Shown: one piece after another, positions 43,809 to 53,734 of the stretch | How the letters are laid out: each line of letters starts with the position of its first letter | Numbering within the stretch: the stretch's first letter is position 1 | Assembly: GCF_020171785.1 (NCBI RefSeq) | Contig: NZ_JAIVAE010000014.1 | Span: 1-64,000, forward strand | Reading direction: 5' to 3' | DNA length: 64,000 bases | Source: Guptibacillus hwajinpoensis | GTDB lineage: Bacteria > Bacillota > Bacilli > Bacillales > Guptibacillaceae | Position numbers and translations under genes: made by a program | The notes under the pieces: model-generated | What the model was told of the DNA's origin: nothing | The model's input: the letters and a program-made list of their open reading frames with translations, nothing else | The model's database searches: none

Positions 43809-45158
43809 TTATCCAGTAATAATTGGTTCTTTTGGATAGTGATAATGTTCAACAGGAGCATTCCCACGCATCATTAGTAAAAAGGAAATAATGCCGATTC
43901 TTCCTACAAACATTAGAAAGATAATCACGCATTTTCCAGCAGTACTGAGCTCAGGAGTAATGCCAAGTGATAAACCAGTTGTTCCAAAAGCTGAGGTTAC
44001 CTCAAACACAATCTCAGCCAACGTAAATGTTTCTGTTGCTGAAAGAATAACGACTGCTAGACCACAAAGACCTGTCGCCGTAAAAATCACGATAAACGAT
44101 TTAATAATATCATCATGAAGAAGCTCTCTTCCAAAAACTTTGACACTCTTTTTGCCTCTTGCAAAATGAATGACTGTTAAAACAGCAACAGCAAATGTAG
44201 TTGTTCGAATTCCTCCTCCAACACTACTAGGAGATGCTCCAATAAACATGAGCAAACTTAATACCATCTGAGTTGAGAGAGTAAATTCACTTACATCCAT
44301 CGTAGCAAGCCCGCCATTTCTCGTTGTAACGGATTGAAACAGGGAATAGAATAGTGCTTGATTCCATGATTTATCCGCCATAAAATTTCCGGCTTCTAAA
44401 ATCCATATGAGTATAGTTCCTATTATAATAAGTGCAAAGAATGTCACGGTTGTAACCTTGGTAAACAAAGTAAATCGATAAGCTGCTGTTTCTCTCTTTT
44501 GAAATAAATAGTCTTTCAATTCAATTAGAACCGGGAATCCGATTGCGCCCAAAATAAGTAAGATCATGTTAATCGTTTGAACAAAATAATCACTTGCATA
44601 TGGCACAAGTGAATTTCCCGTAATATCAAATCCTGCATTAGTTGTAGCGCTTACTGCAGCAAAAAAACCTTGCAGAAATGAATCTTGCCATGAATCATAA
44701 TACTTTAATAAGTAGATGCCAAGAATTATTGTTCCAATCGCCTCAAATAAGAGAATAAGTCCAAGGATTTGTCTCATTAATTTAACTAGTCCAGCTAATG
44801 TCCCACGATTCTGGTCTGTACTAATCAACTGGCGTTCTTTCATTCCGATTTTTTTACCCATTAACAACCAAACAAAAGTTCCAAGAGTCATAATACCAAT
44901 TCCACCGAATTGAAGAACAAACGCGAGTATGTAAGTTCCGACCGTACTAAACGTATCAGCGGTTGAAACAACCGTCAATCCCGTCACGCTAATGGCACTT
45001 ACCGCTGTAAACAAGGCATCGATAAAGCTCCAATCAACATCTGCTTGGTGGGCAATTGGGAGACTTAAGAGAACTGTCGACAGTACAACAGCCAATAAAT
45101 AGAAAAGAACAATCAGTTGAACTGAAGAAAGTTCTGTAGCTTTTTCTTTAATTTTCAT
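43809..45158 (-). CDS. TrkH/KtrB-type cation channel subunit, second copy
   Basis: A 449-residue membrane protein of the KtrB family. Pore-loop signatures are SVTGLT, TNAGFD, RNGGLA and FGTTGLS, with the gating loop GASPSSVGGGIRTT. It shares the family architecture with the copy at 473-1795. The third loop reads RNGG instead of RTAG, so ion selectivity may differ. No RCK partner is adjacent. The start at 45158 has GGGAGGG; the frame opens further to 45221. Confidence 0.9.
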   Translation of the reverse strand: MKIKEKATELSSVQLIVLFYLLAVVLSTVLLSLPIAHQADVDWSFIDALFTAVSAISVTGLTVVSTADTFSTVGTYILAFVLQFGGIGIMTLGTFVWLLMGKKIGMKERQLISTDQNRGTLAGLVKLMRQILGLILLFEAIGTIILGIYLLKYYDSWQDSFLQGFFAAVSATTNAGFDITGNSLVPYASDYFVQTINMILLILGAIGFPVLIELKDYLFQKRETAAYRFTLFTKVTTVTFFALIIIGTILIWILEAGNFMADKSWNQALFYSLFQSVTTRNGGLATMDVSEFTLSTQMVLSLLMFIGASPSSVGGGIRTTTFAVAVLTVIHFARGKKSVKVFGRELLHDDIIKSFIVIFTATGLCGLAVVILSATETFTLAEIVFEVTSAFGTTGLSLGITPELSTAGKCVIIFLMFVGRIGIISFLLMMRGNAPVEHYHYPKEPIITG

Positions 45159-45290
45159 ATGCTTTCCCTCCCCGTTCTTTAGCATGATCATGACGCTGAC
45201 AAGCCCTCTTGTAAATACCACTCTTTAGAGAATAACCTCGTCTATAGTATAATAAACGTTGTCAATTGTTCGAATATTGGGGGAATATCG

Positions 45291-46865
45291 ATGGGTGATG
45301 AACGAGAATTATATACGTTAAAAACGATTGCAGAAACATTAAATCGTTCAACAGATTTGAAGCCTATGCTTCAAGCTGTTCTTGAAGATTTATTGAGTGT
45401 TACTGGATTAAACACTGGTTGGATTTTCTTATCAACTGATAAAAACAAATTTACGTGTGAAGCTGATGTCAGATTACCCGCTGCCCTTGCTCAAGACGAG
45501 AAAGAACCGATGTGCAAAGGCACGTGTTGGTGTTTAAATAAATATTGGGACGGACGATTAAATCAGGCCGTCAATATTATCGAATGCAAACGTCTAGAAG
45601 ATGCTGTGCATTTTAAAACGGGTGATACGGAAGGACTGACGCACCATGCGACCGTCCCATTAACAGCTGCCGGAGAATCATTTGGAGTATTAAATGTTGG
45701 TTCCCCAGGTAAAGAGTCGTTTTCTAACGATGAGTTGACACTGCTTGAGTCCGTTGCTTTTCAAATCGGTACTGCTATTAAACGTATACAACTTTATCAA
45801 GATGAACAGAACCGAGCGGAAAACTATTTAAAATTAGAAACATTAACGCGAGAATCGTGGCGTCACGAATGTGCTGATGATCTCATTAGTGCTATTGTGC
45901 ACCGTACTGGAGAGTTATTCAACTGGCCTTTAGTGGGCTACTTTTCGAAAAACAAACTGAATGATGTTCTTCATTCGATCTATAAAAATGGAAAACTAAG
46001 CGTGGTGAACGAAGCTTATTCTAAAGAAACCTTGCAAGAAATAAACGAGGCTGTTCAAAATGAAAAACCAGTTGCGCTCAAAAAGAACACTTTTCCCCTT
46101 CACCCAAAACCTTCTAACATTCATGCCATAGAAGTGAAGATTCGAGACGAGCATATCGGTATATTATTTGTGTTTGAGGAGTCCTTCTCAAAAAGTGATA
46201 GGGAAATCTTACGAGCAGTTGCCGATCATTTGGCTCTTGCCATCGAGCAATCACGTGTTAATGAGAAAAGACAGGAGCTTATCCTCTCAGAAGAACGAAA
46301 TAGACTTGCAAGAGATTTGCATGATTCAGTGAGCCAAAAACTTTTTTCATTATCTATGACAGCACGTGGTGCACGAAATATTCTTACTATGCCCAATGCA
46401 CTAAGTGATGCATTACAAGATATTCAACAGCTTTCTCAAGAAGCCATGCAAGAAATGAGAACATTAATTTGGCAACTTCGGCCTGTAGGGATTGAAGCCG
46501 GTCTCATGACATCACTGAAAACCTACGCGATTGGATTAGGTCTATCACCCACTTGTGACGTCTCGGGCTTTAAACTTCTTCCTCGACCAATTGAAGAAGC
46601 GCTTTTTCGAATCGGACAAGAATCACTTAACAACATACATAAGCATGCAGGAGTAGATGAGGTTAGCCTATACCTTCAAATTACTGAAAAAGAGGTCTGT
46701 CTTACAATTTTTGATAAGGGTAGCGGTTTTAATCAAGATGCGGTTGGAGATTTCAACCTTGGGCTTAGAGGAATGAAGGAAAGAGCCTCACTACTTGGAG
46801 GTACCTTATCGATTGATAGTAAACGAAAGAATGGAACAAAAGTTCAAGTTAGACTGCCAATATGA
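45291..46865 (+). CDS. Soluble GAF-domain histidine kinase (NarL group, YhcY-like)
   Basis: A 524-residue kinase without membrane segments. Two GAF-like domains span about residues 5-165 and 180-320, followed by HisKA_3 (ERNRLARDLHDSVSQKLF, phospho-His near 344) and an HATPase (QESLNNIHKHA, GLRGMKERASLLGG). The first GAF domain has Cys75, Cys79, Cys81 and Cys99 in the pattern C-x3-C-x-C-x17-C. This could bind an iron-sulphur cluster or other metal and sense oxygen or redox. It is followed 13 nt later by its regulator. Confidence 0.9.
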   Translation: MGDERELYTLKTIAETLNRSTDLKPMLQAVLEDLLSVTGLNTGWIFLSTDKNKFTCEADVRLPAALAQDEKEPMCKGTCWCLNKYWDGRLNQAVNIIECKRLEDAVHFKTGDTEGLTHHATVPLTAAGESFGVLNVGSPGKESFSNDELTLLESVAFQIGTAIKRIQLYQDEQNRAENYLKLETLTRESWRHECADDLISAIVHRTGELFNWPLVGYFSKNKLNDVLHSIYKNGKLSVVNEAYSKETLQEINEAVQNEKPVALKKNTFPLHPKPSNIHAIEVKIRDEHIGILFVFEESFSKSDREILRAVADHLALAIEQSRVNEKRQELILSEERNRLARDLHDSVSQKLFSLSMTARGARNILTMPNALSDALQDIQQLSQEAMQEMRTLIWQLRPVGIEAGLMTSLKTYAIGLGLSPTCDVSGFKLLPRPIEEALFRIGQESLNNIHKHAGVDEVSLYLQITEKEVCLTIFDKGSGFNQDAVGDFNLGLRGMKERASLLGGTLSIDSKRKNGTKVQVRLPI

Positions 46866-46878
46866 AAGAGGGATTAAC

Positions 46879-47535
46879 ATGGAGAGAAAGATAAAACTAC
46901 TACTAGCTGATGATCACCTTATGGTAAGAAAAGGATTGCGCTTTTTTCTTGAAACACAGCAGGATATTGAGATTATCGGTGAAGCAGCAAACGGAACGGA
47001 CGCAGTCAGACTAGCGAAAGAATTAAACCCTGATGTCATTTTAATGGATTTAGTTATGCCAGAAATGGATGGCATCGAAGCAACAAAACAATTAAAAAAA
47101 AATCTTCCTCATATCAAAATCATTATCTTAACAAGCTTTTCAGATCAAGATCATGTTCTTCCAGCCATCAGGGCTGGCGCAGAAGGGTATCAATTAAAAG
47201 ATATTGATCCTGATGAATTAATTCATACGATTCGTGAAGCCAATCGTGGTAATCGCTACCTTCACCCTCTTGCTACTAATCAGCTTATGTCACACCTGAC
47301 CGAGAAAAGCCCCGCAGAAGAAGAACGTAAACTTTCCATGCTTACTCCCAGGGAAAGAGATGTATTACACGAAATCACGTTAGGAAAAAGCAATAAAGAA
47401 ATTGCATCGGCTTTATATATTACGGAAAAAACCGTTAAAACACATGTGAGTAGCATACTATCGAAACTCAATTTCCACGACCGGACTCAAGCTGCTCTCT
47501 ATGCAACGAAAGTCAACTGGTTTAAAGATTCCTAA
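46879..47535 (+). CDS. NarL/FixJ-family response regulator
   Basis: A 218-residue regulator. The receiver domain has the acidic pair in LLADDHLMV, the phospho-acceptor Asp in DVILMDLVMPEMDG, and Thr/Lys in LTSF and LKDID. The LuxR-type HTH is LTPRERDVLHEITLGKSNKEIA. It is the partner of the GAF kinase just upstream. The start at 46879 has AGAGGG; the longer frame from 46795 overlaps the kinase gene and is not preferred. Confidence 0.93.
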   Translation: MERKIKLLLADDHLMVRKGLRFFLETQQDIEIIGEAANGTDAVRLAKELNPDVILMDLVMPEMDGIEATKQLKKNLPHIKIIILTSFSDQDHVLPAIRAGAEGYQLKDIDPDELIHTIREANRGNRYLHPLATNQLMSHLTEKSPAEEERKLSMLTPRERDVLHEITLGKSNKEIASALYITEKTVKTHVSSILSKLNFHDRTQAALYATKVNWFKDS

Positions 47536-47669
47536 GACTAAAGTACGAGAATTTCTCCCTCCTTATTTCCGATGCAAGTGTCACAGATTTTTAATACGCT
47601 AATAGAAGATTGATTTACTCACAATTGAGGTATGAAAAGAATATAGAGGTAGTAGAAAGGAGCTTCACA

Positions 47670-48218
47670 ATGAAAGTAATGGTTATGAACGGCAGTCCAA
47701 GAGACAAGTCTATGACACGAAATTTAACAAATACTGTGACTGATCAGTTAGATGAGAAAGGAATTGAGGTCCTTACGTTCGATGCTGGCTTCCATGACCT
47801 TCCGTTATTCAAAGGGAAAAAAGAAGATCTGGATCATCCAGAAGTCCAGCGACTCATCACCAATGCTACAAAAGCAGATGCCTTTGTCATCTGTTCACCT
47901 GAGTATCATAACGGGATGAGTGGAGCATTAAAAAACGCCCTTGATTTCTTAGGAGGTTCTCATTTCAAATCTAAGCCTACCGCTTTAGCGTCTGTTGGTG
48001 GAGGTGGAAAAGGTGGCATTAATGCTCTTAATAATATGAGAACCGTTATGAGAGGCCTATATGCTTTAGTGATACCTGATCAGTTCTGTGCAGACCCAAC
48101 ATGCTTTGATGAGAAAGGCTATATGGTTGAAACAAAAGCAAAGGAACGACTTACAATCGTAGTGAATGAGCTTGTTTCTTTGACGTCAGTAATTGAGAAG
48201 AAAATTGAAGTAAAATAA
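47670..48218 (+). CDS. NADPH-dependent FMN reductase (flavodoxin-like)
   Basis: A 182-residue flavoprotein of the YhdA/azoreductase group. The FMN phosphate loop is MNGSPRDKSMTR and the isoalloxazine site is CSPEYHNGMSGALKNALDF. It should reduce FMN, quinones or azo compounds with NAD(P)H. The start at 47670 follows AAAGGAG. It might respond to the redox-type two-component system 130 nt upstream, which is speculative. Confidence 0.9.
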   Translation: MKVMVMNGSPRDKSMTRNLTNTVTDQLDEKGIEVLTFDAGFHDLPLFKGKKEDLDHPEVQRLITNATKADAFVICSPEYHNGMSGALKNALDFLGGSHFKSKPTALASVGGGGKGGINALNNMRTVMRGLYALVIPDQFCADPTCFDEKGYMVETKAKERLTIVVNELVSLTSVIEKKIEVK

Positions 48219-48222
48219 CCAC

Positions 48223-48256
48223 TTTATAGCGTACTTAATTAAGTGCGCTATAAAAT
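48223..48256. terminator. Bidirectional terminator
   Basis: A near-perfect palindrome, TTTATAGCGTACTTAA and its inverse, between the convergent reductase and germination genes. Confidence 0.75.
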
Positions 48257-48263
48257 TCATTTT

Positions 48264-49346
48264 TTATTCAATCACGCCAGATTCCGTAACCGTTACGTTC
48301 ATTTTAAATGAAATATCCATGTCAGGGTATTTCTGTCTCCAATCCTCCTTATTAAAATCTCCTCTCGTGACACTTCTTACAGCATTACCAATTCCAAGTG
48401 GATCAATATTTTGGGTTTGAAATTCTTCAATCATGTCCATTCCCCTTTTTTCGATATCTTCTTCCATCGCCCTTTCAATTTCTTTTAACTTAGCAGGCGT
48501 AAGCTTCTGACCGGAATATTCTTTAATAACCCCAAGAACTTTTCCATGAATTTCAATTTTATTACTCCCCACTTTCTTTAAGTTAAGGTTTCGCTTTGAA
48601 GCAATATTATATATAGCTGCATGTTCTTCTTCATTTACTTTGACAGTAAAAGAATCATTGCTCGAAAATTTCTGATGAAGAACTTTAAACGTGAAAAGAT
48701 GTTTGGCATCAATTGATCCAACCATTCGATCTCCTTGAAATAGAGCAAGCCCAGTGATTTTCACCTTATCTTCATCCAGTTCAACTAGAGGAAGGAAAGG
48801 ATCATTTCCTTCAGAATAATAATTGTATAAAAAATCATGAAGGTTAGTTTGCGGGAGCATTCCATGCTTGCTATTGTGACTCAGGGTATCATGAATAAAT
48901 GTACCTGTGTCGACATTGCCATAGTTTGTCCTTAGTAACGTTTCCATATCGCTATTAGAAATCCCTAAAAAAACTCTCGACCCTATAGAAGGATCTCTTT
49001 GAAGCGTATCTACTAATTCCATAATGCCTTCTGTCTCAGCTATATCTTTACTAAATAGCGCGACTTCGAGTTTCCCACTTACGAACGGTTTTGGGGATTC
49101 TGAGTTGTATTGACTTCGTATTTCTTTACTAAGTGCTGCTGTTTGAACAAAAACACTATTATCAACTCTTCCATCAGCTTGATATTGAGGGGCTACCGCA
49201 ACCCCTTTTATAAGACCTTCCTCGTTTTCTTCTTCAGGAAGATCATAGCCAATAATCGTAACCATTTGAATATCATCCAGGATACTTCGTTGAACACATC
49301 CTGTTAGGAGTAACATACTCACAATGAAAATGAACAGTCGAGTCAT
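48264..49346 (-). CDS. Ger(x)C spore germinant-receptor lipoprotein
   Basis: A 360-residue C-subunit lipoprotein. The signal peptide ends in LLLTGCVQ. The Ger(x)C N-terminal domain includes DDIQMVTIIGYD and the C-terminal domain ends in WRQKYPDMDISFKMNVTVTESG. It works with the A and B subunits to sense germinants in the spore inner membrane. It is the last gene of the A-B-C operon and overlaps the B-subunit stop by 4 nt. Confidence 0.93.
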   Translation of the reverse strand: MTRLFIFIVSMLLLTGCVQRSILDDIQMVTIIGYDLPEEENEEGLIKGVAVAPQYQADGRVDNSVFVQTAALSKEIRSQYNSESPKPFVSGKLEVALFSKDIAETEGIMELVDTLQRDPSIGSRVFLGISNSDMETLLRTNYGNVDTGTFIHDTLSHNSKHGMLPQTNLHDFLYNYYSEGNDPFLPLVELDEDKVKITGLALFQGDRMVGSIDAKHLFTFKVLHQKFSSNDSFTVKVNEEEHAAIYNIASKRNLNLKKVGSNKIEIHGKVLGVIKEYSGQKLTPAKLKEIERAMEEDIEKRGMDMIEEFQTQNIDPLGIGNAVRSVTRGDFNKEDWRQKYPDMDISFKMNVTVTESGVIE

Positions 49347-50446
49347 CCTGATCTTCCCACCTTACTTTTGATGTACTGAAAGACAAATACAAATGGTACA
49401 TAAATGTAGACAAAATAGAAACCGACCTTACTTGTATACTGATTCAAAAGGTCGATACTTTCTCGTCGTGCAAACAAACTGCTACTAATTAAGATAAGGA
49501 CTAATATTGGAATGGTTGCGTTTTGCTGACTAACTCTTGACAACCTTCTAATCCCTCTACCAGCAGCCCAAATGGTAATGCAAAGATTCGGTAAGATCAC
49601 AAGTGCCCATGAAGCAATTCCGATATATTCAAATCGCTGTACAAAAGGCATTTCAGCAATTTTCCAAGTCGTTAATGTTGCCCAGATCGTTTTTTGGAGT
49701 TGTTCTGGACTAAAAAATGCGATTGTCGTGATCATGACAGTCGTATAAATAAAAACAGTCAATAAATGACCACCTTGTGCCCATCGATGAGATTTTTCTG
49801 GCTCTTTGATAAACGGTAGATACATAAAAAGAGTTGTAAAACCTAAATAGGAAAGAGAGGCTCCTTTGACTCCCTCATACAACTCCATTAAGGAGTGATT
49901 GAAGATAGGAAGTAGATCACGAAAATGTCCATAGAACAAAGGAAATATCATGGTAAGAACCAGATAAAAAGGAATGACCACACCAAAAAAGGAGATCCCA
50001 GCTACCACTCGAAAACCCCCAGATAAACAATAGTAAACAAGGAGTAAGAACACTGTTCCAAAAATCCACTTATTTAAATCTGGAAACATCCAAACTTGAA
50101 CCACCTCAATATACGTTCGTAGAACCGTTATACCCATCGCAATAAAATACACGATAGCAATTAAGCTTAGTAATCCGCCGATCCATTTTCCGAAAAGGTT
50201 ATGGTGTAAGGAGATGAGATCCCCCTTTTCCTTCATCATAATTTTATAAATCAGAAAAATGATAAGGTTCAAGCTAAGTCCCGCTGCCAATACTGAAATC
50301 CAGGCATCGTTGCCTGCATATTTGGTACTAATTCGTTGAAACCCCATTACCCCTACGCCTACTTGGACAGAATGGACAAGGTAAAAGACGAGAAATGGAG
50401 ATACCTTATATTGATCTTTTACTTCCGGTCCTGCCATATAAAGCAT
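49343..50446 (-). CDS. Germinant-receptor B subunit (GerAB family transporter fold)
   Basis: A 367-residue membrane protein with about ten segments, of the GerAB/amino acid-polyamine transporter-like family. It includes FYLVHSVQVGVGVMGF near the N-terminus and FGVVIPFYLVLTM in the middle. GerAB-type subunits hold the germinant binding site. It sits 12 nt after the A-subunit gene and overlaps the C-subunit gene. Confidence 0.93.
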   Translation of the reverse strand: MLYMAGPEVKDQYKVSPFLVFYLVHSVQVGVGVMGFQRISTKYAGNDAWISVLAAGLSLNLIIFLIYKIMMKEKGDLISLHHNLFGKWIGGLLSLIAIVYFIAMGITVLRTYIEVVQVWMFPDLNKWIFGTVFLLLVYYCLSGGFRVVAGISFFGVVIPFYLVLTMIFPLFYGHFRDLLPIFNHSLMELYEGVKGASLSYLGFTTLFMYLPFIKEPEKSHRWAQGGHLLTVFIYTTVMITTIAFFSPEQLQKTIWATLTTWKIAEMPFVQRFEYIGIASWALVILPNLCITIWAAGRGIRRLSRVSQQNATIPILVLILISSSLFARRESIDLLNQYTSKVGFYFVYIYVPFVFVFQYIKSKVGRSG

Positions 50447-50458
50447 CTCCTTTCCATT

Positions 50459-51961
50459 TTATTCATGAAAGTCATTTTTCTCTTTCTCAGTAACAGTTTT
50501 AAATCGCACGGTATCTTCTGATTGCAAATGAATCGGACGCTTATTCTGGAATTTTAAAGGCAATCTGATAATCGCATCTTTTAAATCCTGAACACGTAGG
50601 GGATAAAGCGGCTCAAGAAAAGGTCGACCTAAGGATTTGAGCTTAAGAAGATGAGCGATTAAGAAGCAAAAACATATGGTTACCCCAAGAAGCCCCCACA
50701 GATGAGCGAATAGAAGAAACGGAAAGCGTGTTAAACGAATCGTATTACTCATTCGATAAACAGGGGTTGTAAAAGATGCCAGTGCTGACAGCGCGACAAT
50801 AATCAGCAAGACGTTACTCGTTAATCCAGCTTCAACCGACGCTGTTCCAATCACAATACCTCCTACAATACCAATGGTTTGCCCAACTTTGGTAGGTAAC
50901 CTTGCTCCAGCTTCTCTTAATAGTTCAATTGATAATTCTAGAAAGATCGCTTCTAGTATTGGTGGAAGCGGAATGCGCTGCCTTGAACTAACTAACGTAC
51001 TGAGTAAATCTTTTGGAATTAACTCATAGTGATAGGTTAACGTCGCTACATAAACCGGCGTCACAAGTATGGAGAACAAAATAGCAAAAATACGAATCAA
51101 ACGAGCACTTGATGCAACGATCCAGTTAACAAAATAGTCTTCAAATGCAGAGAAAAACTCGACCAGAGTTGTTGGTCCGATCAATGCCTGTGGTGAACCA
51201 TCTGAGAGTACAACAACTTTTCCTTCACACAAAACAGACGTGGCCCGGTCAGGTCTTTCCGTATCAATCAGTTGCGGAAAAGGAGAGTTTTTATCATCAG
51301 TAATTAACTGCATAATGACAGAGTTATCCACTATTTGGTCAACGTTAATATCTTCAAGTCTCTGTTTCACCGTATTAACGTTCTCTACGTTTGCAATACC
51401 ATCAAGGTAGAGAACGACAACTTTTGTGTTTGTCAGCTTGCCAACCGTTACTTCGTAGGCTTTTAATTCATGAACAGGCAGGCGCTTTCTAATTAAGTGC
51501 AAGTTCGTATCAAGTGATTCAACAAAGGCTTCTTTTGAGCCGACCACTGTGAATTCCACTTCTGGTTGTGTAACAGCCCTAGCTTTTTTAACTTGTGATG
51601 GAATAAGGGCACATTCTGTTGCATTTGCATTTAATCGAATAATGACGAAGCCTCGCATCACTTTCTCACAGATCTCTTTCAGATCGCTCGAAAGAATAAC
51701 ACCTGGGATCGGCACTCTTTCTGGTATATCCTCCAATGTCTTTAATGGTTTTTCCACTAGGTATGGAAGGATATGATCATTTAATTCCGTTTCGTGAACA
51801 AGCGTTTTAAAGTAGTAAATAAAAAATGAACTATCCTGTTGCTTGCTTTCATAATGGAGAAAATCACCTGAATCCTGGAGATTGCGAATAAGCTCAGGTA
51901 GGTTTTTTAATTTTTCTGGAGAACGATTTTTTTTCAACCATCGAAACATTTTATTCACCAC
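50459..51961 (-). CDS. Germinant-receptor A subunit (GerA family)
   Basis: A 500-residue protein with a large N-terminal hydrophilic region (to about residue 270) and four to six membrane segments after it. Family motifs are PFPQLIDTERPDRATSVLCEG, PLPPILEAIFLELSIELLREA and VGQTIGIVGGIVIG. It is the first gene of the operon. A second GerA homologue begins at 62581. Confidence 0.94.
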   Translation of the reverse strand: MVNKMFRWLKKNRSPEKLKNLPELIRNLQDSGDFLHYESKQQDSSFFIYYFKTLVHETELNDHILPYLVEKPLKTLEDIPERVPIPGVILSSDLKEICEKVMRGFVIIRLNANATECALIPSQVKKARAVTQPEVEFTVVGSKEAFVESLDTNLHLIRKRLPVHELKAYEVTVGKLTNTKVVVLYLDGIANVENVNTVKQRLEDINVDQIVDNSVIMQLITDDKNSPFPQLIDTERPDRATSVLCEGKVVVLSDGSPQALIGPTTLVEFFSAFEDYFVNWIVASSARLIRIFAILFSILVTPVYVATLTYHYELIPKDLLSTLVSSRQRIPLPPILEAIFLELSIELLREAGARLPTKVGQTIGIVGGIVIGTASVEAGLTSNVLLIIVALSALASFTTPVYRMSNTIRLTRFPFLLFAHLWGLLGVTICFCFLIAHLLKLKSLGRPFLEPLYPLRVQDLKDAIIRLPLKFQNKRPIHLQSEDTVRFKTVTEKEKNDFHE

Positions 51962-52036
51962 ACATTCACGGTTTCTCTATGTAGTTTTTGCAATTCAGTT
52001 TAATTTATCCAATTCCTAAAAAATGTGCAGTAAAAT

Positions 52037-52065
52037 AAAAAAGCGTGCCGATTTGGCACGCTTTC
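52037..52065 (-). terminator. Terminator after the isocitrate dehydrogenase gene
   Basis: Stem AAAGCGTGCC/GGCACGCTTT with a T run on the minus strand. Confidence 0.9.
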
Positions 52066-52070
52066 GTTCC

Positions 52071-53513
52071 TTATTGTCCTTGTGCTAATGAATAGGCAAT
52101 TTTCCCATCAAAGCGGTATAAATTCTCAATCTTAATCCAGTCTAAATCCTCTGATTCAATTTGTGTTAATAACTCGCGAATGGCACCCTGCGTTTCTTTC
52201 TTTCCTTCAATTGGTTGGAATCTACAGCGCCAGTGATCGGATAAAAACGTTTCAGAGAATCCGTTTGGATATACTTTAACGCCACGATTTGTCATCATCA
52301 CAAATTCATGATTGCTAGCTGATGCTGCACGCGTAAGCTTCTCAGCAATCTCGTCAATCGTTAATGTATTATTAAATAAAAATACATCTGTTCCATCAAG
52401 TTCACGTTCAGGAACATAGTTTGGACGATTCGTTTCTTCTTGATCATCAGCCACTTCTTTACTATATACGACAGGTTCTAGCACTGAAGGAGACTGACCA
52501 AGCCGCTCTACAACAGCATTAGCGAATTCTTTCGTTCCAACAGCGTCTTTTCCTTTTGCGATATCACCTGTTAAGACACCGTCCTCAATTGTTTTCAACC
52601 AGGCGTTATGAATCTTCTCTGCTGCTTCAGGCTGTCCAATATGCACGAGCATCATAATTGCCCCATGAAGCAGACCAGATGGATTTGCAATTCCTTTACC
52701 AGCAATATCAGGAGCGCTTCCGTGAATCGCTTCAAACATCGCAATTTGATCTCCGATGTTTGCAGAACCCGCTAAACCAACGCTTCCTGCAATCTGAGCT
52801 GCAATATCAGAAGCAATATCACCATATAAATTCAACGTGACGATCACATCAAATTCTTCTGGGGAATCAGCAAGACGAGCCATACCGATATCAACGATGT
52901 AACTATTCGCTTCAATATCAGGGTATTCTGCTGCAATTTCTTTAAATACCTGATGAAAAAGACCGTCACTTAATTTCATGATATTATCTTTCACAAGACA
53001 GGTTACTTTCTTACGATTATTTTTGCGAGCATATTCGAAAGCGTGACGAACAATTCGCTCAGAACCTGGGCGAGAAATGAGCTTCAAGCTTTGCACAACG
53101 TCTGGCGTTTGCTGATGCTCAATACCTGAGTAAAGGTCCTCTTCATTTTCACGAACAATCACAAGGTCCATATCTGGATGCTTGTTTTCAACGACAGGAT
53201 GATAAGATACGCAAGGGCGAACGTTTGCATATAATCCCATCGCTGTACGTATTGTTACGTTTAGGCTCTTATAACCACCGCCCTGTGGTGTTGTAATGGG
53301 TGCTTTTAAAAGTACTTTTGTTCGACGCAATGAATCCCATGCTTCTTGAGGAATACCGGTTGAATTACCCGTAAGGTAAACTTTTTCTCCAACATCAATA
53401 AATTCAGGCTCAATCTCAGCCCCAGCTTGTTCTAAGATAGTTAGTGTTGCTTCCATGATTTCCGGACCGATTCCGTCTCCGGTTGCTACTGTAATTGGAC
53501 GCTTTTCTGCCAT
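52071..53513 (-). CDS. NADP-type isocitrate dehydrogenase, long form with C-terminal extension
   Basis: A 480-residue beta-decarboxylating dehydrogenase. Residues 1-335 hold the core: GDGIGPEIM, TPQGGGYKSLNVTIR (substrate Ser/Asn), NEEDLYSGIE, KDNIMKLSDGLF and the metal-binding DIASDIAAQIAGSVGLAGSA. After a linker, about 120 residues follow (LFNNTLTIDEIAEKL, WRCRFQP). This architecture matches the longer Thermus/Rickettsia-type isocitrate dehydrogenases rather than the 423-residue Bacillus Icd. The coenzyme is not proven. No citrate-cycle genes are adjacent. Confidence 0.85.
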   Translation of the reverse strand: MAEKRPITVATGDGIGPEIMEATLTILEQAGAEIEPEFIDVGEKVYLTGNSTGIPQEAWDSLRRTKVLLKAPITTPQGGGYKSLNVTIRTAMGLYANVRPCVSYHPVVENKHPDMDLVIVRENEEDLYSGIEHQQTPDVVQSLKLISRPGSERIVRHAFEYARKNNRKKVTCLVKDNIMKLSDGLFHQVFKEIAAEYPDIEANSYIVDIGMARLADSPEEFDVIVTLNLYGDIASDIAAQIAGSVGLAGSANIGDQIAMFEAIHGSAPDIAGKGIANPSGLLHGAIMMLVHIGQPEAAEKIHNAWLKTIEDGVLTGDIAKGKDAVGTKEFANAVVERLGQSPSVLEPVVYSKEVADDQEETNRPNYVPERELDGTDVFLFNNTLTIDEIAEKLTRAASASNHEFVMMTNRGVKVYPNGFSETFLSDHWRCRFQPIEGKKETQGAIRELLTQIESEDLDWIKIENLYRFDGKIAYSLAQGQ

Positions 53514-53734
53514 GATCTTCTCTCCTTCTCTGGTCTATCAGCACTGAAAAAACCGGCAAGCTCTAGTAGAAACAATACCGAATCTTCCTAATATAGTGAA
53601 CTTTCCATTCTTCAAGCTTCTTCAAACCTTTGCCTAATTCATGGAATTAACCAACATTTTGTTATCGCTTTCCAAGGTTATTATAGAAATCATGTTCTTT
53701 TTTGTCAATTTTACAGAGTTTTTGACTTCCCCAT

